Positions 1-12,493 are shown, counted from the stretch's first letter. The stretch: DNA of 64,000 nucleotides from Corbicula japonica (GCA_038501625.1 JAZAYU010000013.1:3720001-3784000); one strand, 5' to 3'. The notes: generated by a model from the sequence alone, not told the origin. Numbers and translations are program-made.

Positions 1-154
1 AACTAACAGGATGTTATACAAAATGAGTAAGATTTCACCACATTTTACTGTCATTTGAAAAAACTGTTTTTATTTAACCCTTTAACGAGTTGATTACAGG
101 TTATACATCCTTATATTGTGAGTTTCTGAGTATCCTGCTAATTAAACCAACTGT

Positions 155-299
155 GCCCAAGGTTGTGAAACTGAGCATGGAAACCAGACTCAAATCTCAA
201 GCATCTGATTGGCTGAAATGGTGACCAGTCACCATTTCAGCCAATCAGATGTTTGAGATTTGAGACTGGTTTCTAATCTCAGTTTTATAACCTTAACCC
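155..299. mobile_element. Family C foldback element
   Basis: This is a palindromic element of about 145 bp; the family is described at 40984-41133. The two arms pair from the ggttgtgaaactgag side to the ctcagttttataacc side around a centre near 228. Each arm carries a CCAAT box (attgg / ccaat). Confidence 0.8.
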
Positions 300-379
300 C
301 TGATCTTGATCTTCACTGTCTGCCCATGAAACAATAGCCATATCCTATGGAGAGGTTAATGGGTTCATCATCTAATCTG

Positions 380-470
380 TCCGTGCAACAGATGTGCCAG
401 CTGATCTGGATCTACACTAGTTGCACACATGTAAAAACATGTATATATGGAGTAAAGGGTAAAGAGGCCC
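380..470. mobile_element. Family A fragment
   Basis: Only the right end of family A is present. It keeps the 'gatctggatctacac' stem half and a terminus resembling 'tatatatggagtaaagggta'. The left half is missing. Confidence 0.55.
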
Positions 471-929
471 CAAGATGAAGAGAATAAAGTATTGTATATT
501 AAAAAGGACTCGATTTGAGCACGGCTGAATACTGCGTTACTAGGTTTAATCCAACCTTTTATTGTTCCAAGACTACCATTAATCCAGCAACTCACCAGTT
601 TGTTCTATTTGCTTACTTGTTAACCTGCTATGTATTTCACTGTGACCAATTATTCATTTAAGATCAATTAAGTACATAGAAGTATTGACCTTCAAACAAT
701 ATTCTTGGTCAATAACACTTAACAATGTTTTAAAACATTAAAACAAACCAGCAAAAAGCAATAAAATCGAAGTGCAATAGTTATGTGATGATACAGCAAA
801 ATACAAGAGCTGTATGAAATTCATTTCGAACAATTGTTATTAATGCTCTCTGGCCGAGCTTAATAAAAAAATAAATAAATTTTAAAGGCTGAAGTGCATG
901 TAGCTAAAACCCCTGTCAAACTATGTAAG

Positions 930-1016
930 TGACACACTAATGAGCCTGCTGATCTGGATCTACGCTGTTTGCCTATGGATAACAGAGATTCCAAGGAGTA
1001 AAGAGTAAAAGGGTAA
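930..1016. mobile_element. Family A fragment (degenerate)
   Basis: A decayed right end of family A, with 'gctgatctggatctacgctg' followed by a worn terminus (ggagtaaagagtaaaaggg). Confidence 0.4.
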
Positions 1017-1868
1017 ATTCAATTACATTATGCAAGTCAACAAGACACAGCAATGCAACTAAACCAGGTTTCTTTCTTAAATTCAAGTTATGAAACTTTT
1101 TCTGATAATTCCTATTGTGATGTCGGACAATAATGTTCTGTTTCAAAGCTCTTCTTTGAATGGTTTATGACAAAAGGTGTACCTAAACAAAAACTTAATG
1201 AAATGTTGCCCGCACAACAACATACCCCAATATAATAACCAGGGTTTTCCAAATAAAACCTGGTTGAAAAGCATAGTTCCTTTCCTAACAATGCATGTCT
1301 AATGAGTTACTGCACTAAAGCAGTTACTTTTGGTCTATATTGTTACTTCACCTCTTTTACGCCAGTGACTTCAATTAAAAATTATGTGCAGCTATTTTAA
1401 AAATAGTCACATCACTATATAAATCAAATCATCTATTTTAAGAAACTTTAATTGACATTTACTAACGATTTGAGTTCCAGCAGTATAATTCCGGAGAAAA
1501 TTAAAGCATTGCATTATTATTGATTAGATTGAAAAAGACAGTGACAAAAGACCTTCCTCTACAGACTTGATTATTTATTTACTTTGGTTGTGCCAAATCC
1601 CAGGAATTTTCTGTATGGTGAATGATAATTGTAGCCATTATCGTTTGCTCTGTTTGTTACACTGACTTAAGAAGTCTTGAAACTTCCAGACAATTGGAAT
1701 AAACAAGGTTTACATGGCTGTTATTCATAAAAGGATGTTAGAGGGAAAAACTTAATTCCTGGGCATACTGTGTTGACTAAAAGCACATAGTAATTTGTTG
1801 CTACCATAAGCCCACAATCACGGACGGCACAATATCAGAGGGAAGAAAAAGGCTAATGCTACAGTTCC

Positions 1869-2108
1869 TTAACCCATTCCTGTATATATAATCATTTTTA
1901 CGCATGTGCGACCAGTGTAGATCCAGATCAGCAGGCACATCCCTGCCGTCTGATCAGGATCTGCACTGGTCGCATTTTGGTCAGAAATAACCTAATGAAT
2001 CAAAAAGCGAACAGTTTAGATCCTGATCACACGGCACGGATGTGCCGGCTGATCTGGATCTAAAATCTTCGCCCTAGCAATAATGGTGTATCTGTCAGGA
2101 AAGGGATA
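1869..2108 (+). mobile_element. Family A double-hairpin MITE
   Basis: A near full-length copy in the orientation defined at 16261-16502. Both internal hairpins and the spacer 'ggtcagaaataacctaatg' are present. The outer ends have drifted (ttaacccattcctg ... caggaaagggata). Confidence 0.8.
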
Positions 2109-2469
2109 AAAGGCTAAACTATGACATGTACGTTTTTGCTAGTTAAAATAAATTGGGGAAAATGGAAGCTGGAAGATAAAATTGACAGCACCCATCACAT
2201 TACGACATCACATGATTGTTAGTTTTTTTTCTTTTTACTACAATTGTTACGTTACTGTGACTGTGTTCTTGAATCTATTAACCTGATCTCAGAAAATAAA
2301 ACCATTCAATAATAATGATGGTTTTTAAAAGGATGAGCAACATCAGAATCAGGTCAGAATGGACATTGTTTGGACATGATTAGATAATTCAGAAACAACT
2401 ACATTTTATTCTTATTGACTTATACTGTACTATAGCTGGGCTTTATGATCCAGTTAGCATAGATATGAG

Positions 2470-2710
2470 TTCATAAACCAATTTCACAAGCTAAATTTTG
2501 TAACTTATTTCACAAGCCAAATTTTAAAACTAATTTTACAAGCCAATGTTGTAACATATTTCAAGCCAAATTTTTAATAACTAATTTTACAAACCAGTGT
2601 TTTAACTTTTTTCCAGCCAAATTTTTTAACTAATTTTACAAGCCAACATTGTGACTTATTTCAATGTAAATGTTGTAACTTATTTCAAAGTAAATATTGG
2701 AACTAAGACC
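2470..2710. repeat. AT-rich interspersed tandem repeat, part 1
   Basis: A degenerate tandem repeat with a unit of about 33-35 bp, of the form 'taacttatttcacaagccaa' plus 'attttgtaac'. About seven irregular units are visible. The same motif resumes at 3175-3370 after an unrelated stretch. Confidence 0.65.
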
Positions 2711-3174
2711 GGAGAAAAAAAATTATTAGATTCTCATCTGGATTTTGGGGAAAAAAGGGGCGGGTGGACACTTTTTAATTTTTATTTTTTATTAATGAAA
2801 TACCTGAGAACAAGCCAAAAATTAACTTAAAATTTAAGTTTAAAATGGCATTTATAGTTACCAGAACCTTTGGTGTAGAATATTCGTCCACCTTTTCAAT
2901 TTATTCCAAAAATTCCAACTTACAAAAGTAGTAGGTTGGTACCTATTCTTGCTTGAAAAGCCATACCAGTCTTGCTAAGTGACACTATCATCTTCCGTAA
3001 GCTTTGAAATGATGAACATTTTATTTTATTATTGTCGGCCATGTTTTTTTCCATGTAAGGGATGGTCTAAAACCTGTTCTGTCCGGAACAGAATATGTTC
3101 CGATTTTTTTAAACCAATAATTTTTTTGGGGGGCGGGTGGTTTTGGATTGAGAATCTAAAATATTTTTTTCCAT

Positions 3175-3370
3175 TGCCTAATTTCAATGCAAATGTTGTA
3201 ACTAATTTCAATGCAAATGTTTTACCAAATTCAAGCCAAATAATTTGTAACTTATTTCCGGCCAATTGTGTAACTAAGCTTATGTTGGAACTAAATTTAT
3301 TAACCAAATGTTGTAACTTGAATTTGAAGCAAAATGTTGTAATTTATTTCAATTACCAAATGTTTTAACT
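3175..3370. repeat. AT-rich interspersed tandem repeat, part 2
   Basis: A continuation of the 2470-2710 motif ('aatgcaaatgttgtaac', 'aagccaaataatttgtaac'). The intervening 2711-3174 contains G-runs ('ggggaaaaaaggggcggg', 'ggggggcgggtgg') on both sides, so the whole 2.47-3.37 kb block may be one larger repeat. Overlapping open frames here are by-products of the repeat. Confidence 0.55.
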
Positions 3371-4657
3371 GAGATTATTGTGTCTTCTAAAAAGAAGTTG
3401 ATAGTGCAATATACTAAAATTTATATAGATTGGCATCTCTTCCTTACAATCATTAATGCTAACTAACCCAATCTGAACCCACATTATCTCCCTTTAGTAT
3501 GTACTTTATCTCCCTTTTATAACGATGTAACATTGACAGGCTTGTCCAGACATATAACATAAATTATAAGCTTTAAAAAAAGTAGTTCCATCATTCATGT
3601 GACTGACTGTAATGTTAACTGTATACATTAACTATTTCTTGATCAATATTGTTTTCAAATGACTGTTTTATTGCTGCCAACATTGCGGACATTAGCAGTG
3701 AAGAGATGAAATGTGGGAAACAATTTTATGTTGAAACTTCTTACTTTCTCTGGAGTATATTGTGCACACAGGCAGGCTGCATTTAAATCCAGTGTACATA
3801 CTTTGTATGTTGTATATAGAAAAATGCAGAATAATCTCTCCCATAGCAAGACTCCCCACCCACAGGCAGGACTGTTACTCAGTACCTGCAGGACTCCCAA
3901 CCCTCAAGCTGAACTGTTACCAAAGACCTGATCGAAGGAAACTTGCTCAAACATCTACTCCACCCTCCTCTATAGGTATATGTATATCCAGAACTCTGAT
4001 AGTTATATAGTTATCAAGAATAAACAGATATTTCCTATAAAGCCTGTGTACTAAGGTGCGTTTTATTGTTCCAGTGTATTTTTGCAGTTGTGTTTTCATT
4101 TTTCATTTTGTATATTATACCTTGAATTTTCCCCTTTTCAATTTAAGTCACGTTCAAACCAAAAACAAGTAAAGTGGACTGAAAATAGAAGCAAAAACTT
4201 TGTGCATGGAACCATCAATAATAGTATATGAGAGTAAAATTGCAGTATACCTGCTTATTTTTCATAAGAGATATGTGAGTGTTGTGATGAACAATCAATC
4301 TACAGATATAACTTCATATGTACCAGTTGCTCTGTAACAACAGAGGGTGCCAAGATCTGACAACAAGATACTGTGTCATTCCCAGAACAGCATATAGGTC
4401 ATAGTGCACCCAGGATGCAAGTCTATGCCAAGATTTGAACACGAGTCTTCACTGTTGTTATTCAATCAGGTTAACTTGATGGGGATAATAAAATGTGGTT
4501 TTTGTATAAAAGGACTGTCCCTAAAAGACATGGAACAAAGATTTTCCCAGCGGCTCTTTTGGCTGGTACCTGGCTCACTGCATACTTTAGAACCAAGTTC
4601 TTGTAAGCTACTAAACTAAAATCATTCAGAAGTTGTCATTTCAAACATTAGCAACAT

Positions 4658-4799
4658 TCCAAGATTATACATGATTGGAGACAAGTCTCAAAACTCTACC
4701 TTCTGATTGGTCAGTTTGGTGACTAAACAGAATTTCAACCAATCATATGCTTGAGACTGGAGACTTGTTTCAAGTCTCAGCTGTTTCAAGTCTTGAGTC
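4658..4799. mobile_element. Family C element, diverged
   Basis: A worn copy. The left arm (tctgattggtcagtttgg) and right arm (caaccaatcatatgcttgag) are still recognisable and carry opposed CCAAT boxes. The ends read 'ccaagattata' and 'caagtcttgag'. Confidence 0.6.
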
Positions 4800-5022
4800 C
4801 TAAAATATAATCCAATACCTCAAGTTTACCAGCGGCAGCAGGCCAGATTTGGATTGAAATTTGACAGACACGATGGCTAACAATATCAGGCTAAACACAG
4901 AATTTCCCAGGCTACACCCCATATTCTCCCTCCCTCCCAAATTTTCATTTCCAAAAAGACTCTGTTCTTCACGAAGATGAGAATGTAATTTTTTCTCTAA
5001 ATGTACTTTTAAGAGAACTGGT

Positions 5023-5099
5023 CCCAAGGTTATAAAACTGAGATTGGAAACCAGTCTCAAATCTCAAGCATCTGATTGGCTGAAATGGCGACCAGTCAT
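5023..5099. mobile_element. Family C single arm
   Basis: Only the left arm is present, from 'cccaaggttataaaactgag' to 'gcgaccagtc', followed by unrelated sequence. This is a half-element left by deletion of the right arm. Confidence 0.65.
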
Positions 5100-5759
5100 G
5101 GCACTGGTGTTTTTAAAATGAGAAGCTCACACCCTCAAGCAGCACAGGTGGACAGCAGCTTCTACAGCTTTAAAATATCAAACAACAGTGAAAAACTCCT
5201 GAAAGAGAGAGGACATTGCTTAAATTTGCTTAAAGTTTTGGAAATGACCAGCACACAACTTCAAAGTGAATGTGGCAATCTTGTTTGTTATGAAACTTAG
5301 CTTAGAAATTATGCTGATAACTATTCTGACCAAGTTCAGTGAATGGATAAAGGCTTTCAAAGTTACAGAACAATCAGTGCTAATTTTGTTAAATATTGAC
5401 AATTAAAAGAGTCATTAAACTAAAGTGTTTGGAGTAATCTCACTGGTTATATAAAATTGCCAGTGATAATACACCCATAAAACATTCTCATTAAGTTTGT
5501 TGAAGATTAATAAATGCTTTCAAAGTTAGGAGGTGAAAATAATTATTGTGATTTAAGGACCAATAATCCAGCAACTACAGCAGTCTGTCTTGATATGATC
5601 TTGTTTGAGAAATTATGGCCTATTACTATTCTAAGTTTGATGATGGATTTTTTTCAAGTATTCCAGCTAATGTGAACGCTGCATGCCCAATGCCTTTCAT
5701 CCCATAATGTACCCTGTAAAATGATCAATGTTTAGCCCTATTAACCGCACCCTATCACT

Positions 5760-5984
5760 TTAACCCTTTTCTCCACAGAAACACCTTTACTGCATGGGCC
5801 AACAGTGTTGATCAAGATCAGCCGGCACATCTGTGCCGTCTGATCAGGATCTGTACTGTTCACTTTTTTATTTGTTAATTCATGACCAAAATGCGACCAG
5901 TGCAGATCCCGATCAGACGGCACAGATCAGGATCTACACTGGTTGCACATGTGCAAAAATGCGTATATATGGAGGATAGGGTTA
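5760..5984 (-). mobile_element. Family A element
   Basis: A reverse-orientation copy: the spacer reads as 'gttaattcatgaccaaaatg'. Termini are 'ttaacccttttctcc' and 'tatatatggaggatagggtta'. The second hairpin has lost part of its loop. Confidence 0.75.
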
Positions 5985-6249
5985 TAAAAAAACAAATACT
6001 AAGAGGGTGTATTAGGGAAATCAAGGGATAATTTGTGGATGTTTTTATTTTTAAATATAAAATTTGGCTGGTATTGTATTCTTAATTCCAAGCCAGACAA
6101 TTATCATGCTTCATCTTCCTCAAACCAGCCTCTTCTCAATTTAAGATAAAACCAAGTTCTGATTGGCATTACAATGTACAGTTACAGTCAATATGATGTG
6201 AATAAAATTAATGTGACATTCCACGATAAAAAATATCACCAACAGCCTT

Positions 6250-6325
6250 TATATGCGAACAGTGTAGACCCAAATCAGCCTGCACATCTGCGCCGTCTGA
6301 TATAGAGTCTACATTGTAGTCCATT
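6250..6325. mobile_element. Family A hairpin fragment
   Basis: One family A hairpin half remains ('gcgaacagtgtagaccc', 'gcctgcacatctgcgcc'), without recognisable termini. Confidence 0.4.
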
Positions 6326-7026
6326 CAGTCGGGAAGCATTGTTAATGCATCCAGAAAATAGTTTGGAACCTTTTCAGACCTTACAAGTAAGCAATTTGAT
6401 CAAGGTTTCTTACTTTTCCCCCCAAAGTGTCAATAAGCGCTGTTTTCTCTTGGTGGTCACAAATAGCTAGCTAATGTATTGATGGGCAGCAGATTTATTT
6501 TCAATCTAATCTCAAATCAGACTGGTTTCCAATAACGCCATCAGTTTGTCCGTCACTCATATGCAAAACCTCTATCAATACCAAATGCTCGTATAGAAAG
6601 AAGCAAGCTTTTGACAGCATTGATTTATCACAAAAGAGCAAACCAGGCCCTCCTCAATGTACCACTACTTTGCACGGCTTCCATCAATAATGCTTGATTT
6701 ACGCCTGATTCTATTCTCTTGTTTTTTCTGCAGCCTTCAACACAATTTTTACCCATAATGCAATTAATGGAAAAGGAATTTTTCGCTATATTGGAATTAA
6801 TTCTTGCATGACCGATAAGTACCTTAACAAATTAATTTAGTCTGAAAAAAATTAATTTAATACTCTGGAGACTTCAAGAAACTGTGAGAAATGTGAAGTT
6901 TACCGAAAATGGTGATGATTGGATATGTGAATAATAGGTGGATAGATGCAAATTGTAAACAGACAGAGGGGGGTCATCATCATTACCCTACCTTTGCATG
7001 TACTTTATTACCATTAGGTTTGGCAT

Positions 7027-7205
7027 ATGTATAAATAAACCTTTACTTATGGGATATGGCTGTTATCCATGGGCACAGAGTGTAGATCCAATACAACCGG
7101 CACATATTAAGCCTTTGGATCAGGATCTGCAATGTTCACTTTTGATAAATTATGTTTCAGACTAAGAAGTGACCAGTGTAGATCCAGATCAGATGGCAAA
7201 GATGT
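7027..7205 (-). mobile_element. Family A element, decayed
   Basis: Hairpin modules ('gtgtagatccaatacaaccg', 'gatcaggatctgcaatg') and a reversed spacer are recognisable. The right terminus has gone. Confidence 0.5.
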
Positions 7206-7727
7206 GTAGTTTTAATGCTGTTTTGAAATTAGTTTGAGATTAGTTAACTTTCAGCCCAACTTGTAATAACTTTTATCATGTTTTTGCTATTTAGATCTGA
7301 TATATACTATTATAGTGCTTTTGTCAAAAACAATTATGTTTCTCAGACCTGTGCTTGCAAATAATATGGCAATTCCATGGTTTATGTAAGGTTTACTTAT
7401 TATCTGCACTCTTTGTGTACTTTTGAGACATAAATGGCAGGAATCAAGCCTTGAAATAAATCAATTGAAATTGAAATCCCACCCATTTGGGTCACTGACC
7501 TGACCTATATTTCCAGCTGAAGAACTTTGATAGAACCTGGTATTGTGAAGTTCAAAGAACATTTATGGTATCATTTAATTTACCAGAGAATACATTTCTG
7601 TGCAGAAGACCCAGATGCTAGTTTTTGCACAAATAATAATACAAATTCCATTAAGTAATTGAAAAAAATAATCTGAAAATTACAATTACATCTATGACAA
7701 CTAGTATTAGCATCACTGTGATTATAT

Positions 7728-8549
7728 GGTCATATACTCTGGAATGGACAAATGAACTGTGGTACTCTTGAATGGACCAATGAAAATTGGTTAAAAAGAG
7801 CTTCATAAACTCTGGAATGGACCAATGAAAGTGGTACCCTAGAATGGACCAATGAACATTGGTTTAACAGAGCTTCATATACTCTGGAACGGACCAATGA
7901 AAGTGGTACCCTAGAATGGACCAATGAACATTGGTTTAACAGAGCTTCATATACTCTAAAATGGACCAATGAAATGTGGTACTCTGGAATAAACCAATGA
8001 AAATTGTGTAACAGAGCATAATATACTTTGGAATGGACTAGCAAAATGGGGTACTCAGGAATGGATCAATGAAAATTAATGTATAAGAGCTTCATATACA
8101 CTGGAATGAACCAATGAAAAGTTCTGCTCTGGATAAGACCAACACAAATAAATGTAAAAGAGCTTCATATATTCTGGAATGGACCAATGGAAAGTCAAAC
8201 ACTGGATTGGATCAACTAAAATTGGTGTAACAAAGTGTCATATACTCTGGAATGGACCAATGAAAAGCGATACTCTTGAATGTACCAATGAATATTCGTG
8301 TAACAGAGCTTCCTACTCTGAAATGGACCAATGACAGAGCCTAATACATTCTGGAAGTGACCAATGATAAGTGGTAATCTGGAATGGATCAATGAATATT
8401 GGTACAACAGAGCTTCACATACTCTGGAATGGACCAATGAATATTGGTGTAACAGAGATTTATATATTCTGGAATGGACAAATGAAAATGGTGTTACAGA
8501 GTTTCACATACTCTTAAATGGACAACTGGAAATTCATGTAACAGAGCTA
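7728..8549. repeat. 45-bp minisatellite next to GRK exon 4
   Basis: About 16-18 imperfect units whose core reads 'atactctggaatggaccaat' followed by 'gaaaattggtgtaacagagcttc'. The unit contains a small palindrome, accaat-gaaa-attggt. Open frames on either strand are repeat artefacts: their peptides are periodic (SLVHSRV...). The array ends about 25 bp from the end of GRK exon 4, in intron 4. Confidence 0.85.
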
Positions 8550-8573
8550 AGGCTCTGGTGTTTCTATACTTAC

Positions 8574-8675
8574 ATGAGCTTGTGATAGAAGTTCTTTCAT
8601 TATATATTGGTCATAAATTTCTTTGCCTTTTGCTATTCGTTCCTCATCTGTCTCCAGATTTTCAAACTTCTTAAT
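8574..8675 (-). CDS. GRK2: GRK2/3-type receptor kinase, exon 4 (residues 89-122)
   Basis: This exon encodes part of the RGS-homology domain of a G protein-coupled receptor kinase, the domain that binds activated Galpha-q in this subfamily. It has 102 bp, phase 0 at both ends. The acceptor reads 'tttctttcag' and the donor CAT|gtaagt at 8573-8568. The translation starts IKKFENLETDEERIA and ends IMKELLSQAH. Recalled human GRK2 has IKKYEKLETEEERVA and IMKELLACSH in the same place, with no length change. It follows exon 3 (20903-20976) across a 12.2-kb intron. No later exon was found within the window. Confidence 0.93.
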
Positions 8676-8720
8676 CTGAAAGAAAACATCAACAATGAGA
8701 GTATCTATAGTGATTACAGT

Positions 8721-8819
8721 TTAACCCTTTCCTGGATATATATGCATTTTTACACATGTGCGACCAGTGTAGATCCAGATCAGCCGGCACATCCGTGTGT
8801 CTGTACAGGAAAGGGTTAA
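8721..8819. mobile_element. Family A short derivative (99 bp)
   Basis: An internally deleted family A. Intact termini 'ttaaccctttcctggata' and 'gtacaggaaagggttaa' flank only the first hairpin half (gcgaccagtgtagatccaga). It lies 45 bp inside intron 3 from exon 4. Confidence 0.75.
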
Positions 8820-8919
8820 AATGTATACTTCCAGAGAGCATAAAATCGTTAGCCTATACTAAAAACCTTACCAAATGTAAAACAATTATTTTTTGTTATG
8901 TGAACTTCTCATCCCCAGG

Positions 8920-9640
8920 CCGACTCAAGGTCATGGTCAAGGTCACCAGTGGTGATTGAAGGTTTGAACCATGTATTTCCTGTCGGATCCATAACTTCTA
9001 AACTCCTGGAAGGAATTTCATGAAACTTTGGTCATGCGTTCAGCCCATCAAGATGATGTGCAGAACCCATGTCACAACCTCATGGTCAGGGTCACAATTG
9101 GTGGTCTAAGGTATGAGTCATGTACTGCTTGTCCACTTCATAACATGAACTACAGGAAGGAATTTTATGAAACCTGGATCATTAATGTTAATCTCGTTGA
9201 GATGATGTGCAGAATCTATGTTTCCAATGTGCTTGTTCAAGGCCAATGTCACAAGTGGGGGGTCAAAGGTTTGAGCCAAGTATGTCCTGATGGCTCCATA
9301 ACTTTTAAACCCCTGAAGAATTTCATGAAACTTTGGTCATGTGTTCACCCCATCAAGACAATGTGCAGAACCCATGTCAAAACCTGGCAAGCTCAAGGTC
9401 AAGGTCACAATTTGTGGTCAAAGGTTTAAGTTATTACTGCTTGTCAGCTTCATAACTTACAAACTCTTGGAAGGAATTTTATGGAACCTGGATCATTTAT
9501 TGTTAACTTCTTTGAGATAAAGTGCGCTTCTCTGCGCTGCGACAATGTGCAGAGAATATGTTTCTACTGTTCTGGCTTAAGGTCAAGGTCACAACTGGAG
9601 GTAAAGGGTTTCGGCAAGCACTGAGCCACAAGCCAAGTGA
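8920..9640. repeat. 'caaggtcacaa' tandem array, ~155-170 bp units
   Basis: About five diverged units, each with a 'tcaaggtcacaattggtgg' core followed by 'ggaaggaatt(tc)atgaaac' and 'gatgatgtgcagaacc'. Cores are near 8939, 9084, 9239, 9399 and 9578. The 133-residue open frame at 9028-9429 is periodic with the repeat and is not a gene. Confidence 0.7.
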
Positions 9641-10317
9641 TGGTTTATGTATATACAAATCATTTCCTGACATATATTGTACTGTATTGTACTGTCACAT
9701 TAAATAATGGTGAGCAAAGTGTTGAAAAGTTTTCATACAAAAAATGAACAAATCTTTACTTTACATTTCCTTTTAAGCATCCATAACATTTTCAACATTC
9801 CATCATTTGGCAGTGGTTTATTGCTGTCCTTTAGACTGTCATGTAGCATTTTATAGCACAGCTCAAGCAGGGGTAAGGTTATTTGAGACCTAGTTGATTT
9901 TATGCACAATAATAGACAGATCTGAGTAGAAATCCATTGTTCAAGAACCATAACTCTACCAGACCCCATTTTTGTGTCAAGTATGATTAAAATGGTTCTA
10001 CATGTTGATTGCTTTGGCAGCAAAGTTGTCCATGACTGTCAGGCATCTTGTATCAACTAAGATTATGGAGACTGTATCTATGCATACTTCATCCAATTAG
10101 CTAATTCTGCAAAAGCAGCCATATCTTTAAATGTGATTGTCCAGGGTCTGGCCTCATGTAAACTTAGCTATATAAACACTTACTTATACTGCTGTCTTTT
10201 TTCTGAGAAATAGTAATATGTCATTTGTTCATTTGCATAATGCAGTCATTAACCCAATCTTCTTCCTTTTGCTTCCCATAAGGCTTCAGTAACATAAAGT
10301 GGTCTGATCGAAACCAA

Positions 10318-10544
10318 CATTTTACTCCATATATACAGGTTTTATCGCATGTATCACATTTGTGCTGTCTTATCAGGATCTACACTCTTCATTTTTTGGT
10401 CAGAAATAACCTAATTTATCAATGGACTAACAGTTTTGATCCTGATCAGATGGCACAATTGTGCTGGCAGATCTGGAGCTTCACTACTCACGCACAGATA
10501 ACAGCCATATTCATAACAGCCATATTCCATGGAATAAAGGGTTG
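10318..10544 (+). mobile_element. Family A element
   Basis: Full-length but diverged: left end 'tttactccatatatacaggt', spacer 'ggtcagaaataacctaattt', right end 'ccatggaataaagggttga'. It sits about 100 bp from the satellite derived from the same family. Confidence 0.75.
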
Positions 10545-10643
10545 ATGCAGGGGACTCAATTTTTCTCAGAATATCTGCAATTCCATTATTGTTCACTGTA
10601 TTTAGTCTAGAAATCTATTCAGTTATTTTATTACCTGAATAGT

Positions 10644-11882
10644 AAACTGTGTAGACCCTGATCAAACAGTGCAGACCAGATCAAACATTGTAGACCCTGA
10701 TCAAACAGTGCAGACCAGATCAAACATTGTAGACCCTGATCAAACAGTGCAGACCCTGATCAAACATTGTAGACCCTGATCAAACATTGTAGACCCTGAT
10801 CAAACATTGTAGACCCTGATCAAACATTGAAGACCCTGATCAAACAGTGTAGACCCTGATCAAACAGTGTAGACCCTGATCAAACATTGTAGACCCTGAT
10901 CAAACAGTGTAGACCCTGATCAAACAGTGTAGACCCTGATCAAACAGTGTAGACCCTGATCAAACAGTGTAGACCCTGATCAAACAGTGTAGACCCTGAT
11001 CAAACAGTGTAGACCCTGATCAAACAGTGTAGACCCTGATCAAACATTGTAGACCCTGATCAAACAGTGTAGACCCTGATCAAACAGTGTAGACCCTGAT
11101 CAAACAGTGTAGACCCTGATCAAACAGTGTAGACCCTGATCAAACAGTGTAGACCCTGATCCAACAGTGTAGACCCTGATCAAACATTGTAGATGCTGAT
11201 CAAACTGAGAAGACCTTGATCAAACTGTCTAGACCCTGATCAAACATTGCAGACCAGATCCAACAGTGTAGACACTGATCAAACATTGTAGACCCTGATC
11301 AAACATTGTAGACCCTGATCAAACATTGTAGACCCTGATCAAACATTGTAGACCCTGATCAAACATTGTAGACCCTGATCAAACAGTGTAGACCCTGATC
11401 AAACAGTGTATACCCTGATCAAACAGTGTAGACCCTGATCAAACAGTGTAGACCCTGATCAAACATTGTAGACCCTGATCAAACATTGTAGACCCTGATC
11501 AAACATTGTAGGCCCTGATCAAACATTGTAGACCCTGATCAAACATTGTAGACCCTGATCAAACATTGTAGACCCTGATCAAACAGTGTAGACCCTGATC
11601 AAACATTGTAGACCCTGATCAAACATTGTAGACCCTGATCAAACTGTGTAGATGCTAATCAAACTGAGAAGACCCTGATCAAACTGTCTAGACCCTGATC
11701 TTAATGAGTAGACCCTGATCAAACAGTGTAGACCCTGATCTAAGTGAGTAGACCATGATCAAACTGTGTAGACCATGATCAAACTATCTAGACCCTGATC
11801 TAACTGTGTAGATATTCAGGCTGATCTGAGTCTACACAGGTCACAACTGTGACAAATATGGTGCTCGACACTTAAAGGGTTT
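10644..11882. repeat. 20-bp satellite expanded within a family A remnant
   Basis: About 58 head-to-tail copies of 'gtgtagaccctgatcaaaca' fill 10644-11812. Most vary only at one position (aaacaGtg / aaacaTtg), with a few 19-bp units lacking a base (gaccagatc). Every unit has the palindrome tgatca. The array passes directly into a family A right end: 'ggctgatctgagtctacaca', then 'cacttaaagggttta' at about 11868-11882. The unit itself resembles the hairpin module (gtgtagatccagatca) of family A. It looks like satellite expansion from within a transposon copy. Confidence 0.88.
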
Positions 11883-12344
11883 ACAGCTTAATTTCTGTTG
11901 TTTCAAACTGGTAAAGTAACTGGGATGGAATAGCGATTATAAAGGGTTTTCTGAAACTGTCATACCCATAGTATAGATGCTCATAAGACTGCAGCAGGCA
12001 GATGGGAGATTACTCTGAGATATATACAATATGAGTGCACACTTATAATTTCATGAGACTGCCAGCTAAATCTGCTTACTGATGTCTGATTAGAAAGTCA
12101 ATAAACTTTTAATTACATTAGAACATTGGAAAATGTCTTGTCAAAGATCCATCTCTGATAATTTCTTTTTTCAGAAAAACATATTTTTGTCATAAGAGTC
12201 GTAGCTTATCTGATTATCCATTTGCAAGCAATAGACACCTAGTGGGAAATTTGCTTCTGACTGAAATGAACTAAAAAACTCTTGGTGATCAGGGTGATTA
12301 TGATTGATCATTAGCAAACTGTGATCACATCCAATCATAAACCA

Positions 12345-12493
12345 GGGCTCAAGATCATAACACTGAGATTGGAGACCAGTCTCAAATCTCAAGCATCTGA
12401 TTGGCTGAAATGGCTACCAGTCCCCATTTCAGCCAATCAGATGCTTGAGATTTGAGACTGGTCACCAGATTTAGTTTTTTTTTTATCTTGGGT
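12345..12493. mobile_element. Family C foldback element
   Basis: The left arm starts 'ctcaagatcataacactgag' and the right arm ends 'ttatcttgggt' after a T-run. Both CCAAT boxes are intact. The central loop is ctaccagtccccat. Confidence 0.8.

Larger units (their letters stand above)
1..8573 (-). other. Intron 4 of GRK2/3 gene (partial) with repeats
   Basis: This stretch lies downstream of GRK exon 4 and runs off the window edge. I searched the minus strand for the next GRK exon (the end of the RGS-homology domain and the linker to the kinase) and saw nothing convincing, so I read it as intron. It holds family A and C mobile elements, an AT-rich 33-35 bp repeat tract and a 45-bp minisatellite. 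The remaining sequence is AT-rich with only short chance open frames. Confidence 0.6.

Noticed and set aside
9028..9429. 133-residue plus-strand open frame
   Set aside because: Periodic with the 'caaggtcacaa' repeat array; not a protein gene.
10644..11812. CRISPR-like regular 20-bp repeat array
   Set aside because: Units are contiguous with no unique spacers, and the setting is an animal intron; it is a satellite.
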